Below are positions 57,957 to 64,000 of a stretch of 64,000 bases of DNA, in pieces. Position 1 is the stretch's first letter; every line of letters starts with the position of its first letter. Below the pieces are notes generated by a model. It ran no database searches. It was not told the origin of the DNA and was given only the letters and a program-made list of their open reading frames with translations. A program made the translations under genes and the position numbers. Source of the DNA: Rhodocyclaceae bacterium (lineage in GTDB: Bacteria > Pseudomonadota > Gammaproteobacteria > Burkholderiales > Rhodocyclaceae); contig JAEUNL010000072.1 in NCBI GenBank assembly GCA_016791115.1, positions 16,329-80,328 on the forward strand, written 5' to 3'.

Positions 57957-59297
57957 CTAGTTCAACGGAATGCGCGCAAATACGCGCAGCCCGCCGCCTT
58001 CCGGTTTCTGCAGTTCCAGCATGCCGCCGAGCGTGAATGCGCGCTCGCGCATGCCGATCACGCCGTAATGGCCGGGCGTACGCCAGTTCGCCGGCAGCCC
58101 CTTGCCGTTGTCCTCGACCGTGATCGTCAGATCACCATCGCCCATTCCGAGCTCGATCGCGATGCGCGTCGCGTTCGCATGCCGCAGGGCATTGTTCACT
58201 GCCTCCTGCACGATACGGTACACCGTCGTGGACAGGGTGTCGCCGAGATTCTCCGGCAAGTCGTTGCGCCGTAGCGAGAACTCGATCCCGGGATGCTGCA
58301 AGCGCCAGTCGCCGAGCAGATCGTCCAGCGCGTCGGCAAGTCCGAACCGATCCAGCGCCAGCGGGCGCAGCTTCGGGATCATGTGATGCACCACGTCGTA
58401 GATCTGCCCGGCGGTATCGACCACCAGGCGCGCCGCCTGCTCGATCGCTTCGTCCTTCCCCGCGGCGCGTTGCGCGATCGACAGACCTACACTCTTGATC
58501 GCCGTCACCGACTGCCCGAGTTCGTCGTGCAGTTCGCGTGCGATCGCGCGGCGTTCCTCTTCGATGCGCGCCTGGATGATCTGCGTCAGCTCGCGGTTCT
58601 CGGCCAGCTTCTCGGTCGCCTCGGCCGCCGCCCGGCGCGCCGCCACGTTGTCCTCCACCGCCTGCGCCATGGCGTTGAAGGCATGGCTCATCACCTGCGC
58701 TTCGCGCCCCGGCAGCTCGGGCAGACGGGTATGGAATGCGCCGCGCTCCATTTCGCGCAGGCCATCCACGACCTTGCGCAGCGGCCGCAGGGCGCGGCCC
58801 GCCAACCAGTAGGCTAGGAGGTTGCCGAGCACGAACACCGCGCCGGCGATCCACAGCAGGCGCTCGAGATCGTCCCAGCCATCGAGGGTGGCGCGCGACG
58901 GATCGGCACGCACGATCAGCCGGCCGCTCGGCAGGTCGATCTGCTTCGGCTCCATCGGCGGCGAAACGATCGAGGCAAACCAGTCGGGCGCGTCGCGTCC
59001 CGCCTTGTAGGGCGACGGCGGCGAGCGGTAGATCGCCACCCCTTCCTTGTCGAACAGTTCGATGTCGTTGGCACGCACGCGACCGAGGCGCTCGAGAAAC
59101 TCCTGCATGCCCTGCGAACCGCTCTGCCCATAGATCCACGTCACCCGCGTCAGCAATTGCGTGGCGACGCGGCTGGCTGCTTCCACCTCCTCGCGCACGC
59201 TACGGCGCGTGCTGTCGATCTGCTGCCATACCAGCACGCTCACGAAAATGCCGATCAGCGCGGTCAGCAGCAGGTTGATCTGCAGGCGCAGGCTCAT
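57957..59297 (-). CDS. NarX-type sensor histidine kinase
   Basis: A 446-residue kinase: helix about 5-25, periplasmic region about 26-140, helix about 145-168, HAMP, coiled coil, HisKA_3 with His257 in IARELHDELGQSVTAIKSVG, and ATPase with QEAVNNALRHANATRIAIEL and VEDNGKGLP. Its ATG overlaps the pip stop by four bases. It should pair with the LuxR-type regulator just downstream. Confidence 0.92.
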   Translation of the reverse strand: MSLRLQINLLLTALIGIFVSVLVWQQIDSTRRSVREEVEAASRVATQLLTRVTWIYGQSGSQGMQEFLERLGRVRANDIELFDKEGVAIYRSPPSPYKAGRDAPDWFASIVSPPMEPKQIDLPSGRLIVRADPSRATLDGWDDLERLLWIAGAVFVLGNLLAYWLAGRALRPLRKVVDGLREMERGAFHTRLPELPGREAQVMSHAFNAMAQAVEDNVAARRAAAEATEKLAENRELTQIIQARIEEERRAIARELHDELGQSVTAIKSVGLSIAQRAAGKDEAIEQAARLVVDTAGQIYDVVHHMIPKLRPLALDRFGLADALDDLLGDWRLQHPGIEFSLRRNDLPENLGDTLSTTVYRIVQEAVNNALRHANATRIAIELGMGDGDLTITVEDNGKGLPANWRTPGHYGVIGMRERAFTLGGMLELQKPEGGGLRVFARIPLN

Positions 59298-60307
59298 GCG
59301 CCCGCCCCCTCGTGCACGCTGTCGCCCCAGTCGGCGAAATCGCCGTGCGCCGCGAAGTGACTCGTCGCCCCCACCAGCGCCTGCGCCATCGGCGCATCGA
59401 AGGGGCTATGTCCGGCCCCATCCACCAGCCGCAGGCGGCTGCCATGCAGCGTGCGATGCACACGCCATGCCGCCTCCGGCTTGCAGATCAGGTCGAGCCG
59501 CCCGTGCAGGATAGCGGTCGGCAGGCCGTGCATGCGCGCTGCGCAGTCGAGCAGTCGCTTCTCGCCCAGGAAGCATTCGCGCAGCAGGTAGTGCGCCTGC
59601 AAACGATACTTGTCGATCAGCCGCTGCACTTCGTCTCCGGCCGGCTCCGGCACCTCGCCCACGCTGCGTCCGGGCTGGGTCAGCGCATCCTCCCAGCGCA
59701 TCCACTCGCGCACCACCGACAGCGCCGCCGCACGATCATTGCCGCCGATGCAGTCGGCGTACCACGCCAGCAGGTCGTGCTGCCTGCGCTTGGGCGCCCG
59801 TGCCGCAAGGCGCGCCCAGGCATCCGGCAGTTGCGCCTTCATGTCCTGAAAGAACCATTCCACGTCGCGTTTGCCGGTGAGGAACACGCCGCGCAGGATC
59901 GCCCCGCTGCAGGCCGCCTTGTGCGCGGCGCAATAGGCCAGCGCGAGGCTCGAACCCCACGATCCGCCGAACACCAGCCAGCGCCCGATGTTCAGATGCG
60001 CACGCAGCCTTTCGATGTCCGCCACCAGATGTGCGGCCGTGTTGTAGCGCAGTTCCCCGCGCGGCGTGCTGCGGCCGCAGCCGCGCTGGTCGAACAGCAC
60101 GATGCGGTAGCGCGCCGGGTCGAAAAAGCGCCGATGGCGTGCCACGCAGCCGCTCCCCGGCCCGCCGTGAAGGAACACCACCGGCACGCCATCCGGGTTG
60201 CCGCATTGCTCGAAATACATGACATGGCCGTCACCGACATCGAGCACGCCGCTCGTGAACGGTTCGATCGGCGGGAAGAGTGCGGAGTCGTCGAGGGCTG
60301 CGTTCAT
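59294..60307 (-). CDS. pip: Proline iminopeptidase
   Basis: A 337-residue alpha/beta hydrolase (peptidase S33): oxyanion motif VVFLHGGPGSGCVARHRRFF, LFDQRGCGRSTPRG, nucleophile in VFGGSWGSSLALAY, later Asp in AILHGRLDLICKPEA and His in GAGHSPFD. It cleaves N-terminal proline. Start chosen at 60307 (MNAALDDSALFPP); longer frames run into the pqqA upstream region. First of three genes with the kinase and regulator. Confidence 0.92.
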   Translation of the reverse strand: MNAALDDSALFPPIEPFTSGVLDVGDGHVMYFEQCGNPDGVPVVFLHGGPGSGCVARHRRFFDPARYRIVLFDQRGCGRSTPRGELRYNTAAHLVADIERLRAHLNIGRWLVFGGSWGSSLALAYCAAHKAACSGAILRGVFLTGKRDVEWFFQDMKAQLPDAWARLAARAPKRRQHDLLAWYADCIGGNDRAAALSVVREWMRWEDALTQPGRSVGEVPEPAGDEVQRLIDKYRLQAHYLLRECFLGEKRLLDCAARMHGLPTAILHGRLDLICKPEAAWRVHRTLHGSRLRLVDGAGHSPFDAPMAQALVGATSHFAAHGDFADWGDSVHEGAGA

Positions 60308-60368
60308 GCGGCGAATGCTAGCGCATTTCACTAGCGGCTCCGGCCTGTCGCTGCGACGCAGCAAGCCA

Positions 60369-60385
60369 CTCATGAAAATCATGAG
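60369..60385. promoter_or_regulatory. Palindrome in the pip-pqqA intergenic region
   Basis: CTCATGA, AAA, TCATGAG form a perfect 7-bp inverted repeat. The 206-base region between divergent pip and pqqA must hold both promoters, so this may be an operator, perhaps for the LuxR-type regulator. No clear -35/-10 pair is visible. Confidence 0.45.
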
Positions 60386-60513
60386 GTGACGTTCCAAGAA
60401 TCGTGGAGGCGCACGAGGTCTTGCACGGGCACACTGCAATCCATGGCAAGTGATTCATCCGGACACTTGGATCCAAACCGGTCCGCAAGGGCCACCCTGA
60501 CAGGAGAGTCATC

Positions 60514-60588
60514 ATGAAATGGGAACAACCGACCGCTTGCGACATGCGCTTTGGCTTCGAAATCACGATGTACATCGCCAACCGCTGA
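60514..60588 (+). CDS. pqqA: PQQ precursor peptide PqqA
   Basis: A 24-residue peptide beginning MKWEQPTACDMRFGFEITMY and ending IANR. Glu16 and Tyr20 are the two residues cross-linked by PqqE and converted to PQQ. ATG preceded by AGGAGAG eight bases away, a strong ribosome site as expected for a highly translated precursor. First gene of pqqABCDE. Confidence 0.96.
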   Translation: MKWEQPTACDMRFGFEITMYIANR

Positions 60589-60664
60589 GTTGACGGCAGT
60601 ACCGCCGGCCAGTCCGGCGTTGGCCCGCGCCACCTCCTCCGGTTGCGGGCAGGATCAAACAGGG

Positions 60665-60712
60665 TCGGGGCGTTCCGGTACAGCGTGACAACCGGGGCGG
60701 CCCGATTTTTTT
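60665..60712 (+). terminator. Terminator-like hairpin between pqqA and pqqB
   Basis: CCGGT (60675-60679) pairs with ACCGG (60691-60695), and TCGGG (60665-60669) with CCCGA (60701-60705) around a five-base internal loop, followed by seven T residues. It fits a partial, intrinsic terminator that lets pqqA be made in excess over pqqBCDE. Confidence 0.7.
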
Positions 60713-60757
60713 CACCCCGCGTTTTCGTACAGCCTTCGTGATGCGTGAGGTAAGCCC

Positions 60758-61675
60758 TTGAAACTACGCGTACTCGGCTCCGGTGCCGGTGGCGGCTTCC
60801 CGCAGTGGAATTGCAACTGCCCGATGTGCGACGGCCATCGCAAGGGCATCGTCCGCGCCAGCGCGCGCACCCAGTCGTCGATCACCGTCAGCGGCGACGG
60901 CGAAAACTGGCTGCTGTTCAACGCCTCGCCGGACGTGCTGCAGCAGTTGCGCAGCTTCCCCGCCCTGCAGCCGGCGCGCGCGCTGCGCGACACCGCGATC
61001 CGCGCCATCGTGCTGATCGACGCGCAGATCGACCACACTACCGGCCTCTACATGTTGCGCGAGCATCGCCAGCCGCACGAGATCTGGTGTACCGGCCTGG
61101 TGCGCGAAGACCTCACCACCGGCAATCCGCTGTTCAAGGTGCTGGGCCACTACAGCGGGCTCGACTGGCACGACATTCCGCTCGGCGGCCACGGGTTCGA
61201 AATCCCCGGCATCGCCGGGCTGCACTTCACCGCCCTGCCGCTGATCTCGAACGCGCCGCCCTACTCGCCGCATCGCGACAACCCGCAGCCCGGCGACAAC
61301 ATCGGCGTGACGATCACCGACACGCGGAGCGGCAAGAAGCTGTTCTACGCACCGGGCCTGGGCCGCATGGAAGACCACGTCTGGGCGGCGATGCAAGCGG
61401 CCGACTGCGTGCTGGTCGATGGCACGCTGTGGACCGACGACGAGATGATTCGACTCGGCGCCTCGAAGAAGACTTCGCGCGACATGGGCCACATGCCCCA
61501 GAGCGGCCCGGACGGCATGATCGAATGGCTCGACAAGCTGCCCGCCGCCACGCGCAAGATCCTCATCCACATCAACAACACCAACCCGATCCTCGACGAA
61601 GACAGCCCGCAGCGCGCCGAGCTGACCGCGCACGGCATCGAGGTTTCCTTTGACGGAATGGATCTCGCGCTGTGA
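60758..61675 (+). CDS. pqqB: PQQ biosynthesis protein PqqB
   Basis: A 305-residue metallo-beta-lactamase-fold protein: [44 protein letters not shown]-type zinc loop and [12 protein letters not shown]. It is thought to hydroxylate the cross-linked precursor. TTG start at 60758 with GAGG upstream. CPMC and NCNC cysteines are the usual PqqB zinc ligands. Confidence 0.96.
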   Translation: MKLRVLGSGAGGGFPQWNCNCPMCDGHRKGIVRASARTQSSITVSGDGENWLLFNASPDVLQQLRSFPALQPARALRDTAIRAIVLIDAQIDHTTGLYMLREHRQPHEIWCTGLVREDLTTGNPLFKVLGHYSGLDWHDIPLGGHGFEIPGIAGLHFTALPLISNAPPYSPHRDNPQPGDNIGVTITDTRSGKKLFYAPGLGRMEDHVWAAMQAADCVLVDGTLWTDDEMIRLGASKKTSRDMGHMPQSGPDGMIEWLDKLPAATRKILIHINNTNPILDEDSPQRAELTAHGIEVSFDGMDLAL

Positions 61676-61781
61676 GCCACCGAGCAGGAAACCCGCGAAG
61701 CGGCGATGCGAGCAAGGCGAACGGCGCCGGCCGCCGGCAACACGAACTCTTGAACACCACTTTCCGCCTGGAGGCGGTGAT

Positions 61782-62534
61782 ATGACACTGCTTGCAATGC
61801 AGAACGATCCGCGCCCCCCGATGCCGGCCGACGAATTCGAGGCCAAGCTGCGCGACAAGGGCACCAGCTACCACATCTACCATCCGTTCCACATCATGAT
61901 GGCGGAGGGCAAGCTCACGCAGAAGCAGCTGCAGGGCTGGGTCGCCAACCGCTTCTATTACCAGATCGCGATTCCGGTGAAGGATGCCGCGATCATGTCC
62001 AACTGCCCGGACCGCGAGATCCGCCGCGAATGGATCCAGCGCATCCTCGACCACGACGGCTTCGAGATCGGCGGCGTCAGGGACGAAGGCGGCATCGAAG
62101 CGTGGATACGCCTCGGCGAGGCGGTCGGCCTCACGCGCGAGGACGTCACCTCGCTGCGCTACCTCGCGCCGGCCGCGCGCTTCGCAGTTGATGCCTACAT
62201 CAACTTCGCGCGCCGCCAGCCGTGGCAGGAAGCCATCGCCTCCAGCCTGACCGAACTGTTCGCGCCGCACATCCACCAGCAGCGCATCGACACCTGGCCG
62301 GAAAAGTATCCATGGGTGAAGACCGAAGGTCTGCAGTACTTCAAGAACCGCCTGACGCAGGCCCGGCGCGACGTGCAGCACGGCCTGAAATTCACGCTCG
62401 ACTACTTCAGCCAGAGCCGCGCGCTGCAGGAACGCGCGCTGGAAATTCTCCAGTTCAAGCTCGACGTGCTGTGGGCGCTGGCCGACGCGATCATGCTCCA
62501 GCAGTGCAACGTCGAGATCAAGGGACCGAAGTGA
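61782..62534 (+). CDS. pqqC: Pyrroloquinoline-quinone synthase PqqC
   Basis: A 250-residue cofactorless oxidase that closes the PQQ ring: [59 protein letters not shown] and [16 protein letters not shown]. The ATG at 61782 has GGAGG upstream. Between pqqB and pqqC are 106 bases without a gene. Confidence 0.97.
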   Translation: MTLLAMQNDPRPPMPADEFEAKLRDKGTSYHIYHPFHIMMAEGKLTQKQLQGWVANRFYYQIAIPVKDAAIMSNCPDREIRREWIQRILDHDGFEIGGVRDEGGIEAWIRLGEAVGLTREDVTSLRYLAPAARFAVDAYINFARRQPWQEAIASSLTELFAPHIHQQRIDTWPEKYPWVKTEGLQYFKNRLTQARRDVQHGLKFTLDYFSQSRALQERALEILQFKLDVLWALADAIMLQQCNVEIKGPK

Positions 62535-62536
62535 TC

Positions 62537-62815
62537 ATGGACACCGCAAGCACGAACCTCGACGCCACGCCGCGCGTCTCGAAGCAGTTTCGCCTGCAGT
62601 GGGAAGAAGCCCAGCAGTCCTGGGTGCTGCTCTACCCGGAAGGCATGGTCAAGCTCAACGGCAGCGCCGGTGAGATCATGAAGCGCTGCACCGGCATGGC
62701 CACGCTCAAGGAGATCGTCGCCGACCTGGAAAGCAGCTTCGACGCACATGGCCTGACGAAAGACGTGCTCGGCTTCGTCGAGGTCGCGAAAAAGCAGCGC
62801 TGGATCGAGGTTTGA
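62537..62815 (+). CDS. pqqD: PqqA-binding chaperone PqqD
   Basis: A 92-residue RiPP recognition protein that delivers PqqA to Pqq[41 protein letters not shown] and [14 protein letters not shown]. The ATG at 62537 is two bases after the pqqC stop; a GTG at 62531 is possible. Confidence 0.95.
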   Translation: MDTASTNLDATPRVSKQFRLQWEEAQQSWVLLYPEGMVKLNGSAGEIMKRCTGMATLKEIVADLESSFDAHGLTKDVLGFVEVAKKQRWIEV

Positions 62816-62867
62816 CGCCCGGCCACGCAGGCCATCGCGCACGCACCGCAACGGAGACGTTTCCACC

Positions 62868-64000
62868 ATGAACGCACCCGAAAAAGCCCAGACCGCCCCG
62901 CAGATCGGCCCGCCGCTGTGGCTGCTGGCCGAGGTCACCTACCGCTGCCCGCTGCACTGCGTGTTCTGTTACAACCCGACCGACTTCGCCAAGACCGCCG
63001 TCGAGAACGAACTCTCCACCGACGACTGGCTGCGCGTGTTGCGCGAGGCACGCGCCGCCGGCAGCGTGCAATGCGGCTTCTCGGGCGGCGAACCGCTGTT
63101 GCGCGACGACCTCGAAATCCTCGTCGCCGAGGCGCACAAGCTCGGCTTCTACACCAACCTGCTCACCTCCGGCGTCGGCCTCAACGAAACGCGCATCGCC
63201 AAGCTCAAGGAAGCCGGGCTCGACCACATCCAGCTCTCGTTCCAGGATTCGACCAAGGAACTCAACGATTTCCTTTCGCACACCAAGACCTTCGAACTCA
63301 AGCAGAAGGTCGCGCACCTGATCAAGTCGCACGGCTGGCCGATGGTGCTCAACTGCGTGATCCATCGCCTCAACATCGACTACATCGACAAGATCATCGA
63401 GATGGCGGTCGAACTCGGCGCCGAATACCTCGAGCTCGCCAACAACCAGTACTACTCATGGGCGCAGGTCAATCGCGATCAGTTGCTGCCCTCGCGCGAA
63501 CAGCTCGAACGCGCCGAGCGCATCACCAACGAATATCGCGCCAAGCTCGGCGACAAGATCCGCATGTTCTTCGTCGTGCCGGACTACTACGAAAAGCGCC
63601 CGAAGAAGTGCATGAACGGCTGGGGCAACGTGTTCCTCACCATCACGCCCGACGGCACCGCCCTGCCCTGCCACACGGCGAAAATGCTGCCGGGACTCAC
63701 CTTTCCCAACGTGCGCGAGACGAATGTCAAAAGCATCTGGTTCGAATCGGAAGGCTTCAATCATTTCCGCGGCGACGCCTGGATGAAGGAACCCTGCCGC
63801 ACCTGCCCGGAGAAGGAAAAGGACCTCGGCGGCTGCCGCTGCCAGGCCTACATGTTGAGCGGCGACGCCACCAACGCCGACCCGGTGTGCGACAAATCCG
63901 CCTTCCACCACAAGATCGACGAAGCCGTCGCCTACGCGCAAATCCCCGACAGCCAACGCAAGACCGTCAAGCCGCTGATCTTCCGCGACCCCAAGGAATC
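62868..64000 (+). CDS. pqqE: PqqA peptide cyclase PqqE (radical SAM), cut by window end
   Basis: The first 377 residues are in the window and the frame is still open at 64000. It begins [20 protein letters not shown], with the radical SAM motif Cys27-x3-Cys31-x2-Cys34 in [36 protein letters not shown], and the SPASM cysteine cluster ([30 protein letters not shown]). It forms the Glu-Tyr carbon bond in PqqA. Intact as far as visible. Confidence 0.96.
   Translation, partial: MNAPEKAQTAPQIGPPLWLLAEVTYRCPLHCVFCYNPTDFAKTAVENELSTDDWLRVLREARAAGSVQCGFSGGEPLLRDDLEILVAEAHKLGFYTNLLTSGVGLNETRIAKLKEAGLDHIQLSFQDSTKELNDFLSHTKTFELKQKVAHLIKSHGWPMVLNCVIHRLNIDYIDKIIEMAVELGAEYLELANNQYYSWAQVNRDQLLPSREQLERAERITNEYRAKLGDKIRMFFVVPDYYEKRPKKCMNGWGNVFLTITPDGTALPCHTAKMLPGLTFPNVRETNVKSIWFESEGFNHFRGDAWMKEPCRTCPEKEKDLGGCRCQAYMLSGDATNADPVCDKSAFHHKIDEAVAYAQIPDSQRKTVKPLIFRDPKE

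Overview
The window is GC-rich, densely coded chromosomal DNA from a betaproteobacterium. The gene set and order (cysE next to iscR-iscS-iscU-iscA-hscB-hscA-fdx-iscX, lexA with imuA/imuB, pqqABCDE, many sensor kinases) fit the Rhodocyclaceae or a nearby family; the species cannot be fixed from the sequence alone. Nothing suggests a plasmid or an active prophage. The only recognisable mobile element is a decayed IS4-type transposase at the left edge.

Layout. 1-0.6 kb: transposase remnant. 1-9.8 kb: housekeeping genes on both strands (LapA-like protein, radA, alr, lplT, two TPM-domain proteins with lemA, and a udg-rimI-tsaB operon). 9.8-16 kb: a signalling cluster made of an HTH-receiver protein, a kinase-like protein without its phospho-accepting histidine, two stand-alone receivers, a CHASE-PAS-LOV-PAS histidine kinase with a complete blue-light (LOV) cysteine motif, and an unrecognised small protein. 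A promoter overlapped by a perfect 9-bp inverted repeat precedes it. 16-19.4 kb: an OmpR/EnvZ-type pair divergent from a small arginine-rich exported protein, and a truncated globin. 20-26 kb: ispD-ispF-thpR, an MgtC/DUF4010 membrane protein, and a complete AmmeMemoRadiSam operon (Memo-like, AMMECR1-like, radical SAM). 26-34 kb: a receiver-TPR protein, mfd, aroG-serB.

34-41 kb: the isc operon, with an iscR promoter whose -35 and -10 boxes lie in two IscR-type operators, one of them running into the end of cysE. 41-50 kb: trmJ, suhB, a TRIC channel, terC behind a yybP-ykoY (Mn2+) riboswitch, mutS, an orphan amino-acid-type binding protein, slyD and a peroxiredoxin. 50-57 kb: a zinc alcohol dehydrogenase and an SOS region: a LexA box (CTGT-N8-ACAG), a glyoxalase-fold gene, lexA, a GFA-family gene, imuA, imuB and a MATE transporter, all on one strand. 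57-64 kb: a NarL/NarX-type pair with a proline iminopeptidase, divergent from pqqA-pqqB-pqqC-pqqD-pqqE. pqqA is a 24-residue precursor gene, and a terminator-like hairpin lies between it and pqqB; pqqE runs off the window.

Five copies of a roughly 110-bp imperfect-palindrome repeat are scattered through the window, each just past a gene's stop codon. The most promising material for new biology is the LOV-kinase cluster with its pseudokinase and palindromic operator, the repeat family, and the AmmeMemoRadiSam operon.
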